Shown one piece after another: positions 50,945 through 62,364 of a stretch of DNA of 64,000 nucleotides. Origin of the DNA: Azolla caroliniana (taxonomy: Eukaryota; Polypodiophyta); the NCBI GenBank assembly GCA_043228905.1, contig JBHGNT010000002.1:20894001-20958000 (forward strand). Reading direction: 5' to 3'. Made by a program: the position numbers and the translations under genes. Position 1 is the stretch's first letter, and the number at the start of each line of letters is the position of its first letter. The notes under the pieces were generated by a model that saw only the letters and a program-made list of their open reading frames with translations, did no database searches and was not told the DNA's origin.

Positions 50945-52488
50945 ATGTTAGCTCTACTCAAGGAATATAAAGAGGTGTTCGCGTGGTCCCACGAAGACAT
51001 GAAGGGATTAGATCTAAAATTCTACCAGCATAAGATCAATTTAGATACCGACGCAAAACCTGTTCAGCAGCGTCGATACCAAATGAATCCGAACTACGCG
51101 GCTCGCGTAAAAGAAGAAATTGACGAACCTCTCAAAGTTGGATTCATTCGACCAGTCAAACAAGCTACGTGGCTAAGCCTGATAGTCGTGGTTCCGAAGA
51201 AAAATGGAAAAATCCGCGTTTGCGTGGACTATCGGAAGTTGAATGTCGTAACCATTACAAATGTGTTTCCCTTACCTTTCACCGACAGCGTATTGGACAC
51301 AGTCGTAGGGCATGACATGTACAATTTTCTAGATGGCTTTAGTGGATACAATCAAGTACACATGCATCCTGACAACTAAGAGAAGACAATGTTTGTCACC
51401 AACTGGGGAGTTTTTGTCGTGGTAGTCATGATGTTCGGGTTAAAGACGGTGCCTGCGACATTCCAATGGACAATTACGGAATGTTTTGGGGATTATATAC
51501 CCGCCTTCATGCAAGTCTTTCTGGACGATTTTGCGGTGTATGGGATAGCAGCGGACTATCTGAGTCATTTACGACTGTGTCTGGAGCGCTGCCAGGCTGC
51601 ACGCTTAAGCTTGAATCTAGCCAAATGCACGTTCGGTGTCACAAGAGGAGCCCTCCTTGGGCACATCGTCAGCAAGGAGGGGATAGCGGTGGATCCTAAT
51701 AAAATTTCTACGATCATTCAAGCAAAAACGCCGACAACAGCCAAAGCACTCAGCCGTTTTCTAGGATAAATACGTTGGCATAGTCGGATGTTACGATATC
51801 TGGTGGATTTGGCCACGCCGTTACATGTCGTTGTCCACCTTACACCTTTCAACTGGATGGCAATGGAAGAAAAGGCGTACGATGCACTTAAAATTATGCT
51901 GACTCAAGCACTAGTTGTACAACCACTTGATTGGGGGAAACCATTTCACGTTTTTGTAGACACGCCTCAAACATAGCAATAGGTAATGCGTTGATGCAGC
52001 TCACGGAGCCGACTTGGTATAGACTAGTATATTACGCCAATAGGAAGCTATCAAAGGTGGAGCGTAACTACTCCACAATGGAACGACAAGCGTTGGGGAT
52101 GATATACATCATCAATAAATTCCAACATTATCTACTAGGGCAGAAATTTACGTTTCATGTGGACCACACGATGTTGCTATACCTGGTGGGGAAGCAGGTG
52201 CTAACATGAAAATTGGCTAGATGGATGTTGTTGCTCCAGGACTTCGACTTTGTTATACAACATCGACCGGGTACGCAACACGCCGCAGTGGATTTCTTAA
52301 GCAGGATAGATAATGGAGAAATGGTGCAGAAGGATGACGACGACTTTCCTGATGTAGACATCCTGCGGATCGCAACTATAGCGACACGTACGGAAAAATC
52401 TTTTCCAGATCATTGGTTGATGGAGATGACATTCTTTCTGACCCCAGCATTACCACCGCCGCAATTAAGGACAGACGAAAAGAAATGA
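50945..52488 (+). pseudogene. Element I reverse transcriptase and RNase H
   Basis: RT: VVVPKKNGKIRVCVDYRKLN, YNFLDGFSGYNQVHMHP (first catalytic Asp), a TAA at 51377, then FGLKTVPATFQ, VFLDDFAVYG (catalytic box) and LLGHIVSKEG. RNase H: VFVDTPQT-stop, VYYANRKLSKVERNYSTMER, FHVDHTMLLYL and DFLSRID. Stops at 51767, 51974 and 52207. Confidence 0.88.
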
Positions 52489-53722
52489 TTGGCCATCCAA
52501 AGTCGTAACTTCTGTTTGGTCAAAGGGGTCCTGTATCACTAAGGCAGTGTCGGAATCTGGCGACACAGAATACACCAGGATGAGAAGGAAGAGGTTTTAC
52601 TTGAAGCTCACTGTGTTATGGCAGGAGGACACTACACGAGCGATGTTACGGCTCGTAAAGTGTTGCAAGCCGGCCTATGGTGGCCGACTATGCAAAGGGA
52701 TGCGTATGAATATTGCAAACAATGCGATCTGTGTCAACAGATGGGTCAGCCCACGGAGGTCACAAGGATGCCACATCAACCAGTGTTGTCATTGGATCCA
52801 TTCCAGATATGGGAACTCGATTTCGTGGGAAAGTTTTCATCGGCAGCAGCGCGGATTGGCAATAAATATATACTCGTGGCTACTGATTATTGCACCAAGT
52901 GGGTGGAAGTGAAAGCACTACGAGAGAATACCGCGACCGTAATGACAAAATTTCTTTATGAACACATCTGGTGTCGTTTTGGCTACCCCATTGAGCTCAT
53001 CAGTGACCAAGGCAACCACTTTCTAAATTCGATCATCCGGGAGCTGATAGAACACTATGCCATTGTCCACTAGAAGAGCACGCCGTATTATCCGCAGGCG
53101 AATGGTTTAGCAAAGTCCATGAACAAAACGATACAAACCATACTAAAAAAGATCGTCAATAAGAACAAAACAGACTGGGATACCAAATTACACAACGCGT
53201 TATGGGCATACCAAACCAACTATAAGACCAACATACAATCCACGCCTTTTTGGCTAGCATTTGGGCCGGAGGCTGTAATGCCAGTCGAATTTTAGGTACC
53301 CAGTCTGCGGATTCAAGTACGAGACCGGCTGTCAGAAGACAAATCTGAACAAATATGGCTACAACAACTGCTCGAACTAGGCGAGACACGATTACGAAGC
53401 ATGGCCATACTGGAACAAGAGCAACGTCAGCGTAAAGCATTCGTGGACTGGCATCGAAATGCGCGTGAAAAAGATTTTGCGGTCGGGAAAGCGGTCTTAG
53501 TCTTTCAAACACGGATGGGGCAAATGCTAGGAAAATTAAGATTCCACTGGACGGGGTTGTACTGGATAGTTGGCGCGGAAAACGACATGTTTCAACTGGG
53601 CACCCTGGCCGGAGAAGTGTTACGACAAAAGGTGAATGGGTTTCGACTAAAACCCTACCTGGGACCGGTGCTTCCAAACCCGTTCCACACTGTAAACGAC
53701 ACGACCGAAGAATCTGCGGGTT
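52489..53722 (+). pseudogene. Element I integrase
   Basis: HHCC region (MAGGHYTSDVTARKVL, CKQCDLCQQMG), core WELDFVGKF (Asp), LISDQGNHFLNSI (Asp) and PYYPQANGLAKSMNKTI, where the catalytic Glu is replaced by Lys. The C-terminal part (GKAVLVFQTRMGQMLGKL, GLYWIV) has no chromodomain. Stops at 53071 and 53294. Confidence 0.85.
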
Positions 53723-53876
53723 AATTAAGTAAAACGGACCCACCTATATTATAATGTAACAGTACTATTGTATGTAACCATTACGAGAGAGAAAAAGAAG
53801 AAGAAGGAGAAGATAATGACACTATTAAAAGGACTTGATACATGCACAAACTTCTAGAGCAAGAACACGCGGCACC
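53723..53876. other. Gap between I pol and J ORF; purine-rich tract
   Basis: A purine run (53786-53815, GA/AAG repeats) could be a polypurine tract, but no LTR follows before the J ORF starts at 53877. If I and J are separate elements the LTR between them has been lost. Confidence 0.45.
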
Positions 53877-54522
53877 ATGATGGTTAACAAACCAATGAAC
53901 CCTGGGCCACAAAAAGAAGAATATAGCAGGTTTTCTACACAGTTCAGAAACCACTCTTCAGCCTCTAACCCTCGTCGCTCTCGTCGCTCACCTTACTCCC
54001 CATCATACCACAGAACCTAAGTTCGCCATAGCCAGCAAACCTGACCCACTAACCACGAGTATCAAACACCTACGATGCCAATCACTATTTCTGCCGCCTT
54101 GTGTTGATGGCTCCTTGAAAAGAGGCTGGATGGATACATCAAAGTCGCCAAGGCACCTGCTCACCCTAAAGCCCTGGAAATTGCTAGGAAGCTCAATATA
54201 AACATGGTCACCAACGCTACCATTTGGAAGAAGCTTTACTTATCATCACTTGGAGAAAAACATTTCAATATCCCTCCTGCAGAAACCTTGTAGAGATATT
54301 TCGAGGCATATTCGGTGTCCGCCAAAGCATATAGGATGAAGGAAATCCCCGACCCCTTCTTTCGAGAGATACCCAAGTTCCTGCTAGAGGTAGGATGTGT
54401 GCACGTAAATGCCAATGGGATGCCAAATCAGAAGGCAGGCATCATCATTGATACCTTCAAAGGGCGCGTGGTCGATTGGGGGGTAATAATGGGACAAGTG
54501 TTACGGGAAGGCCTGCACACGT
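53877..54522 (+). pseudogene. J: N-terminal part of a large retroelement ORF
   Basis: From ATG 53877 a frame reads MMVNKPMNPGPQKEEYSRFS, interrupted by four stops (about 54018, 54045, 54105, 54291). It continues RLDGYIKVAKAPAHPKALEI and PDPFFREIPKFLLEVGCVHV up to QVLREGLHT, where complex H is inserted. I do not recognise a domain. It resembles the extra ORF or Gag N-terminal region of large plant Ty3/gypsy elements. Confidence 0.5.
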
Positions 54523-55013
54523 TGTCGTGTTGTTCCGCTTTCACGTAGGAAATAAGGCGGGACTGCGAGGGCCCTAAACTGAGGAGCAAGACAGAGAAGA
54601 AGGTGGAGCGGGAGACGAGGGCAAGCGTAGGCCGGTTAGGCCCGTTTGCCACAAATGGCGCTTGCCGGCCGAAAGAACCACAAACGCGTAACTGAACAAG
54701 ATGCACGCTCGTGTAAAAGAGAGACTCACAGAAACACACAAAGGGGGAAACAAGAGTTTCGATTCCAATAACAGTAAAGGTTACAGAGTTTCAAAGATTA
54801 CAACCGGATAACCGGTGACACACCCAACCTAGACAACCACACACTCACGCGCACACAGTAGCCTTGCCGGAAGACACGCGACTTTCCTCGTAGGTGAGGC
54901 AAGCAACTCAGAACCTGCAGAAAAACGATGAAAGAGGAGGAGAGAGCTCGATTCCCAGTTCGACAACACCTCATCCTCGCCCAAAAACGCGATATACTTT
55001 CAGCCTTCTCCCT
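54523..55013 (-). repeat. Truncated LTR at the left end of H
   Basis: It matches 55571-56060 and 61629-62115. At 55013 it switches directly to Gag sequence, with loss of the LTR remainder, the polypurine tract, Pol, Pro and part of Gag of that unit. Confidence 0.88.
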
Positions 55014-55524
55014 TATCTCGATCCTATGCATCCACAGCTTTGACAAACAACAAGATGCAGCCCGTGTCCACCACGGCTCTGTCTAGTGCCGAGAGCCGCG
55101 CAAAGCATTCTTTAAACTCCCAGAGAAGCGTCGACACATTCCTCCCATTTCCGGGGGTCTCCACCCAAACCATGAAATCTCACTTCGATATCCGAAGTTC
55201 GTCATCGAGCCCGTACCGTTCGAGGAGCCGCCCCTCGAACTCTTCCCAGGTCTGGTATCCGGCTGGCACCTCAAGCACCTCCGCGTGAATGCCCGGTGTT
55301 GCCAACCGAGGGAATCCGGCCAACCGCCTATCTTCCAGGATGTCCCTCATCACCATCTCGGCTTGGTAAAACACTAGATAGCTCGTGGTGTTCTTCCCAC
55401 TGAACCGGCCTATTGTGCTGACAATTGCTTCTATGGCCCTGTCGAGGGCGCCCATGCCCTCGTGAGCACTTACTATCTGATCAACTACTGCCGCCATGGC
55501 TTCGGCAAGCTCCGATCCCCTCAT
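55014..55524 (-). pseudogene. H left unit: Gag N-terminal fragment
   Basis: ATG 55524 opens MRGSELAEAMAAVVDQIVSA. The capsid-like part follows (TWEEFEGRLLERYGLDDEL, then after a stop VWVETPGKGRN). It ends at the deletion junction at 55013/55014. Confidence 0.87.
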
Positions 55525-55547
55525 ATTCGACTCCTCTTTTGTCTTGT

Positions 55548-55565
55548 TTCACGTTGGGTTCACCA
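55548..55565 (-). other. Primer-binding site of the H left unit
   Basis: The tRNA-Trp-type site with one substitution (TTCACGTTGGGTTCACCA on the plus strand). Confidence 0.72.
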
Positions 55566-55570
55566 AATTT

Positions 55571-56294
55571 AGTCGTGTTGTTCCGCTTTCACGTAGGAAA
55601 TAAGGCGGGACCGCGGGGGCCCTGAACCAAAGAGTAAGAGAGAGAAGAAGGCGGAGTGGGAGACGAGAGCAAGTGTAGGCCGGTTAGAACCAGTAACAAC
55701 GCTTGCCGTCTGAAAGAACCAGTAACGTGTAACTGAACAAGATGCACGCTCGCGTAAAAGAGAGACTCATAGAAACACAGAGAGAGGGAAACAAAAGATT
55801 CGATTCCAATAATAGTCAAGGTTACAGAGTTTCAAAGATTACAACCGGATAACCTGTGAGAGACCCAACCCAGACAACCACACACTCACGCACACAATAG
55901 CTTTGCCAAAAGGCACGCAACTTTCCTCGTAGCTGAGGCATGCAACTCAGAACCTGCAGAAAAACAATGAAAGAGGAGGAGAGAGCTCGGTTCCCAATCC
56001 GACAGCACCTCGTCCTCGCCCAAAAACGCGATATCCTTTCAGCCTTCTCCCCTTTCCTTTTATAGGCTGTCGGGGAGGGACCGTTACATCCTGGTTACAT
56101 CACTTTATTCTCTGCCCCTTCGGACAGAGATACGCGTCGATTTCCTAGCTAATAAATCTTTACTAGCTAGTATATTTACATCATCTGCCCTAATCCTAAT
56201 TATGTACTCCTTATCAATACTTGTGTACACGTGTAAGGGCCGGTTCATACACCTTCTTTACCGATTCCGCCTAAGGCCGGTTTTCTTCACGACA
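55571..56294 (-). repeat. Middle LTR of H (724 bp)
   Basis: Ends AGTCGTGTTG (first T mutated to A) and TCTTCACGACA. The minus-strand TATAAAAGG box is near 56058. It is shared between the two units. The polypurine tract GGTGGGGGTGGA follows at 56295-56306. Confidence 0.9.
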
Positions 56295-57400
56295 TCCACC
56301 CCCACCAAACCGCGCATCCACCGGTATGTGCCAGAGAGGGACAAATGCTCCGAACTGGTTGTCATCGTCGTCCTTGCTTCCCGGGTCCAGCTCGTCTTCA
56401 TGCCACTTCATGAAAGCCTTGATCCTCTTCCCGGCTATTGGCACCACTATCCACGTCCCGTCGAGCTCCACAAGGTGGTATGTACCGTTGTCATTTGTGC
56501 TTGTTATGGTGTAGGGCCCGAAGCACCTCCTTGCAAACTTCCGCATCGCCTTGCACTGGTTGTCGAGGCTATTGTCGTAAACCAACACCCAGTTGCCATC
56601 CTCGATCTTCTTCGGTCTTAACCGGTGTGTTCGGTCAAACTGGCCCTTGTTCCTTGCCCTCGCCGCGTGTAGCTTTGCCTTAGCCCATTGCATGTCCTCC
56701 GGTCTTTGCTCGAGTTGTCGAATCCGCGCAGTCAACAGCTCCTCCCGGCTCATCTCGTCCTTCCAGTCCACCACGGCCCAGGAAGAAATCGTCCCCTCCA
56801 CCGGCATGATCGGCTTCTGCCCGTACATCAGCTCCGTCGGCACTATGCCCATAGTTCGGTCACCGAACTGTGCGTAGTTCGGTCCGCCCATAGTGCGTAA
56901 GGTAGGAGTCAAGGCCAACTCCCGACTTGACCTTCACACGCGCATACTAATGCCTTCACAATCGGCCTGTGCCCGCACTCTACCTTCCTGTTAGCCTCCA
57001 GGTTGTACGCTGTAGTGAGGGAGAGCTTAACCCCTAATCGGTCGAACAACTCTACGGCTTCCTGCGCATCCAGCTCTCCCCAGTCAGCTGCTATCTTTCC
57101 TACGCACCTGTACCAGCATACCACCTCTTCGATCAGGAACCGGCACACGACTACGGTTGTCTTGTTCTGTATGGCGCGGCCCTCCACCTGATTCGTCAAG
57201 TCTTCCCGCACAAGCACAAGGTACTGCATTTGCCCTACCCCCATCGGCTTCGTAACTAAGTCTACCATCCACTTGAAATGAATGGTCGGCGGGTAGGTTG
57301 GGTGCAGTTGGTCTCGATGTCGGATCACGGAGTGCATCTGACAGCTTTCACATGTTGTGACGAATCGGTGCACATCCTGATACAACCCTGGCCACAAATA
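56271..57400 (-). pseudogene. H pol: integrase
   Basis: HHCC end (CESCQMHSVIRHRDQLHP), core MVDLVTKP (Asp), IAADWGELDAQE (Asp, with Trp replacing Arg) and LEANRKVECGHRP (Glu present, flanks altered), then the GPY-type C-terminus (RRCFGPYTI). There is a frame break near 56910. The natural frame runs into the polypurine tract. Confidence 0.87.
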
Positions 57401-58250
57401 CTTCTCCTTTAGCTTCTCCGACGTGGGCCATGTCCCGTGATTTTCGGGCTAGAGACTCTCGTGGTACACCGCTAGCAACCCCTGTCGCTTTGCCTTTCCT
57501 GCCACTACGCGGAGCGGGACGCCGCCTCGTTTCTTCGGGTGCCTCCATATGCTCCCGTCCTGCAGAAAGAAACGATACGCCTTCTTCCGCATCTGGCTAG
57601 CCTCTTCCCTCGTCCATGCCGCGTCCGACGCCATTGTTTTCAGGAACTTGCCGATCTGGAGCCACTACCCGTCGTACACCCCTTGGTTGAACTCGTTAAG
57701 CGCTGGAGTGCTCCCCGCCCTTGTCGTCATGTATGCCGACTTCTTCTTCCTCCAAAACCATGCCGTTCTCATCGTCGAACCGTGCTATAGAAAGAATGTC
57801 GGCCATGGCATGTCTTTACTGGAGATGTGCCGTATCTCCGGGTTCAGAGACTTAATGTACGCGATCCACCCGAGCATTCCTAGGTCCGGCGTTGTGCATC
57901 TAGAGAGCATACCAAGGATCGGTAGGCAGTCCGTCTCGATTATTTCCTCCGTCTCGATCAAATAGTCTTTATTGACCTTGACTGCCGAAACGATACCCCA
58001 GAGTTCACGTTTCACTTGGGCGTATCTTTGTTGTCGCTCACTTAGCAGCTTCGCTCCGAACAGGATGGGGAACCTCATGCCGGTTTCGTCCTCCTGGTTG
58101 ACCACCCATCCTATCCCGGTCGGGCTTGTCTCTACCGTAACGTAAATCGGGACATCCTTGTCGTAAACTGCTTTCCGGAGTGCCGATGCCACTGTTAGTG
58201 CACCCTTAGGTCTACAAACTGACTCTGCATGCTCCTCGCCCTACTCGAAT
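57401..58250 (-). pseudogene. H pol: RNase H and linker
   Basis: RNase H at 58192-57785 (VTVETSPTGIGW, where the first catalytic Asp appears as Glu; RELWGIVSAVK; IETDCLPILG). A broken linker and the start of the integrase zinc region lie at 57634-57410 (EEASQMRKKAYRFFLQDGS). Confidence 0.83.
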
Positions 58251-59772
58251 TTATGCCTCTTCTTCAGCAACCCGTAGAGCAGCTCCGTGACGTGTGCGTA
58301 ATGCGGGATCTAGATATGGTAGAACACACACGCTCCCAAGAACCTCCGCACCTCCGTAACTGACTTGCATTCCTCCTTCATTACGGAGATGGCCTCTACC
58401 GTCGCGGGAGACGGTTTCCGGCTGTAAAGCCCGCACAAGTGTCCGACCACTAGGTTCTTCGGCTGCCCGAAAGCCGATTTCTCTCCGGAGAAGGTGAGCC
58501 GCGCGTCCTGAAGTCTTTGAAGCACCTTCTCGCAGTCGTTGATGTGGTCCACTAAGAATCTTCGGCAACCATCCAGCCCAACTGACTCATCCTTCTCTTC
58601 CATCGGCCACCCTTTTATCGGGATGTTATCCAGGAATGGCATGGTGATGTCCGGGATGCAATCCCTCAACACGTTATTCATTGCATTCACCATGTGCACC
58701 ACCGAGTTGGTCCCTCCTTGCAGCAGGGTACACATCTGCACTAAACCGAGCGGAGTTTGGATTGTCGTAATGTCCCTGCTCTCCATGTCTAGTTGGAACT
58801 TATCGTACCCCGAGTACACATCCCCGATCGAGTAGATTGACATTCCGGCGAAGGTCTCTGCGAACTCGTCAATGGTCGGTCTGATACTTGCGTTCCGGAT
58901 GGTCACCTTGTTGACCGGCTGCAGGTCCTGAATGAAGCGCAACGTGTTGTTCTTCTTCGGCACAATAAACCACCGATTCGAATATGGGGCACTCAATGGC
59001 TCGAGGATGCCCATCTCCACCTTCTGCTTCAACAGCTCCATCAACCTTGGGATGTGAGCTCTGGGTACCGCATTCGGCTTGAGATGCCACGACAAATGCG
59101 GTACTGTGAAGATCACCATTGGATCCATGATCGTCGGGTCTACGCACCTGATCTCCCCCGGTACGAATGCAAAGGCTCTCCCATGCCTTCCAAGCATTCT
59201 TCGAAACCGGTTCTCCTCCGTCGGCAGTAGAAAAGCCACCCCCACTAACCTTGAGCTCCCGCAGCGTTATGTCGGTGAACTGGTCTCCTATGTTGGCCGG
59301 ATTCCTAAACTTGGGTCCGACGCGACCCCCTTTTTCCGCTCCCCGCTGCCCTCCGGCAAGGGAGCCGCGACTGACCTCACCTTCCGGTTCACAGTCTTGT
59401 ACTTTGCATCTACGCAGGACGTTCAATCTGGCCTGACCCTTTCCCTGAAGTCGGCAATGACTTTGTACATCCCCACCGAGTTGACCGGAATCACTCGGTC
59501 TTCATTGAGGCCTTCATCGATCACCTTTTGCATTTCCCCCTAGGTGTCGTCGAAAGAGACCACCTCCATGGCGTTGCTAATTTCTTCGTCGGGGCGGAGG
59601 ACTCCGCACTCTCTAAAACATTCATCGGCCCTCTTCCTCTCCTGGCCACCAATGCCGCCTATCGTACAACCTCCATTGTCAAAGACCCAAAACTTCCTAC
59701 CTATAGTACACTTGTGGGGTTTTTCCGGAGTGTCTGGATTATCACGGCCCCACGCCTTGATAGCCCTCTCTA
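58251..59772 (-). pseudogene. H pol: N-terminal linker and reverse transcriptase
   Basis: The frame entered at the T-run 59770-59776 begins LERAIKAWGRD. RT: WFIVPKKNNTLRFIQDL, GDVYSGYDKFQ (first Asp), MPFLDNIPIKG. The catalytic box reads FLDN instead of FLDD, so the second catalytic aspartate is lost. A frame change near 59245-59280 separates linker and RT. Confidence 0.87.
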
Positions 59773-60720
59773 AAAATCCCCTCGGCTGTCGCCGCCGAGG
59801 GTGTCGCGGTTACGCTCATGGTTCGGTCGCACTGTCAGAAATTAGATTGAGTGCCACCCATCTTGGCTTTTCACTCGTGCGTACATTGAACCGTTATCCA
59901 ACACCTTTGTCTCCATGCGTGCCACTGTAATGTACGGTTCGATGAGTATCACCGGATACGAGGATGTCTCCTGCACGAAGAAGTGCTAATCAATCTCAAC
60001 ATCGCCAATTTTTACATGTACATTCAGGCAGGCCCCGTGCAACTCTTCCATGGCACGTGTTGCCACGTGTATCTCCACCCGTGCTTGGTGTTGATCGGCC
60101 ACTTCCCCTTCTTATAGAAGTTCATAGACATCAGGTTGATCTCCAACACGTGGTCCATCAACACCACTACCGGCTCCTGGATGTCCCCGACCCGAATGGG
60201 GGTTTCCGTAGTAACCCTTGTCCACTGAAGTTCGAATAGTGGCTCTCTGCCAACTCCTCTTCCAGGGCCACGTCCTCCAGGTGTGTCGTTCGAACTTCCG
60301 CCGGCTTCTCTGGCTCCGGCTCCGTCGAGAGCCGTTTACGCTTCACCAAGTCCACAATGGAATCGTGGAACTCTCTCTTGACGATCCCAAGCACCTCCCT
60401 CAGTGACAACTCCACTTTGCTGTCGAGAATCCGCTCCTCAAGGACCTTCCGCAGGTCTGTCATTCTTTCGATTTCGGTGCCCAGCCGGTAACTGGTCGGC
60501 CTTGCTTTGTCTGTCATGCCAGAATTGTCGGCTTCATTCCTCTTCGGCCCAAACTGAGACTTGTACCAATTTGGGTTCGTGGTCCCACCAGCCTTCCCTG
60601 CCCTCTTATCATCCACTAGAACTTCGTAGTTCTGGTAGATGGCTTGCACGAAGCCGGTCTTCTCCTCTACCGGGTCGTCCCACCCGGTGACCTCCCGGAC
60701 CCACTGCTCTTCATGCTTCA
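59770..60720 (-). pseudogene. H protease region and Gag-Pro linker
   Basis: Linker frame 60721-60167 (DLRKVLEERILDS, SLREVLGIVKREFHD). The protease follows in a shifted frame; the active-site segment reads VVLMDHVLEINLM, so even the conserved Gly of DHG is mutated. It ends GDF-TAG at the family T-run. Confidence 0.83.
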
Positions 60721-60732
60721 CTTCTTCCCTCT

Positions 60733-61590
60733 TCAGTCGTGCGCCAGAGACCCAAAGTCCTTCGTTTTCTGGTCTTCGTTACCTCGTACCCAGATTCTAG
60801 CAGATGCCGAATAATGGACGGCCTCCACATGGCGCGCCTCCGTTTCTTCTATTAACCGCTTCATCCCGTTGCGCTCGAATTGTCTCCACGTCTCTCCAAG
60901 TATCACTAGCATGCACCCGTCCATTCCACAAGTACACCGCATTACCCTTCAAGGCCTCGGCAAACTCCACGCAGTCCCGCCGGCTGTGTCCGACCGCGTC
61001 GCACCACATACACCGTTGTCCAACCGGTGGCCTCCGGTCGCGTGGCTGCCCTCCACTGTCTCTCCGGGCCTGTGCGATCTGCAGGTCACGCACCATTTGT
61101 GTCAGCTCCGGATGGGCCCTTGACCATGCCAGTCGAGGTCGGGCCTGTCTCGAACTTCCCTGCCGGGACGGGTCTCGCCGCCGATGATCCCTCGTCCCCT
61201 CACTCACGTTGTTTGTCAAAAAGGCCGCAGACTCTCTTCACCATGGCCCAGTCAGTCGCCAACCTGTCATTCGTCTCCAGCACGAGACCCACTTGATCTC
61301 GATCCTGCGTTTCCACAGCTTTGACAAACAACAAGATGCCACTCGTGTCCACCACGGCTCTATCCAGTGCCGAGAACTGCACGAAGCGTTCTTTAAACTT
61401 CCGGAGAAGCACTGGTGCATTCCTCCCCTTTCCGGGGGTCTCCACCCAATCCATGAAATCTCGCTTCGATAGACGATGTGCGTCATCGAGCCTTTAACTT
61501 TTCGAGGAGCCGTCCCTCAAACTCTTCCTAGGTCCGGCATCCGATCGTCTTCTGCCACCATGGCTTCGGCGAGCTCTGATCCCCTCATCT
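60733..61590 (-). pseudogene. H Gag
   Basis: Gag pieces at 61454-61200 (VLLRKFKERFVQFSALDRAV) and 61219-60797, with the knuckle CMWCDAVGHSRRDC, and further fragments to 60733. The N-terminal part has an internal deletion (61540-61560) compared with the left unit. Confidence 0.83.
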
Positions 61591-61606
61591 TTGACTCCTC
61601 TTCCAC

Positions 61607-61625
61607 CTTGTTTCACGTCACCAAA
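61607..61625 (-). other. Damaged primer-binding site of the H right unit
   Basis: The plus strand reads TTTCACGTCACCAAA; the bases between CGTC and ACCA found in every other copy are missing. This copy could not prime from tRNA-Trp normally. Confidence 0.7.
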
Positions 61626-61628
61626 TTA

Positions 61629-62360
61629 TGTCGTGTTGCTCCGCTTTCACGTAGGAAATAAGTCGGGACCATGGTGGGTCCTGAACCAAAGAGCAAGAGA
61701 GAGAAGAAGGCGGAGCGGAAGACGAGAGCAAACGTAGGCCAGTTAGGCCCGTTTGCCCCTAACAGCGCTTGCCGGCCGAAAGAACCACTAATGCGTAACT
61801 GAACCAGATGCACGCTCGTGTAAAAGAGAGACTCACAAAAACACAGAGAGAGGGAAACAAAAGATTCGATTCCAATAACAGTAAAGGTTATAGAGTTTCA
61901 AAGATTACAACCGGATAACCGGTGAGAGATCCAACCCAGACAACCACGCACTCACGCACATAGTAGCCTTGCCAAAAGGCACGCGGCTTTCCCCGTAGCT
62001 GAGCCAAGCAACTCAGAACCTGCAGAAAAACAACGAAAGAGGAGGAGAGAGCACGGTTCCCAGTCCGACAGCACCTCGTCCTCGCCCAAAAAGGCGATAT
62101 CCTTTCAGCCTTCTCCCCTTTCCTTTTATAGGCCTCTGGGGAGGGACCGTTACATCTTGGTCACATCACTTTATTCTCTGCCCCTTCGGAGAGAGATACG
62201 CGTTGATTTCCTAGCTAATAAACATTTACTACCTAGTACATTTACATCAGCCGAACTAATCCTAATTATGTACTCCTTATCAATACTTTAGTACGTGTGT
62301 AAGGACCGGTTCATACACCTTCTTCACGGATTCCGCCTAAGGCCGATTTTCTTCACGACG
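61629..62360 (-). repeat. Right LTR of H (732 bp)
   Basis: TGTCGTGTTGCTCC to TCTTCACGACG (last A mutated to G). It closely matches 55571-56294. Confidence 0.9.
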
Positions 62361-62364
62361 GCGT

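Larger units (their letters stand above)
54523..62360 (-). mobile_element. Complex H: three-LTR tandem of tRNA-Trp-primed Ty3/gypsy
   Basis: From left: partial LTR (54523-55013), Gag fragment (55014-55524), primer site, full LTR (55571-56294), Pol, Pro, Gag, damaged primer site, full LTR (61629-62360). Flanks ACGT (54519-54522) and GCGT (62361-62364) differ by one base and are the likely target duplication. J reads on across the site. The plan is LTR-internal-LTR-internal-LTR with the left internal region mostly deleted, as produced by unequal recombination. Confidence 0.88.
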
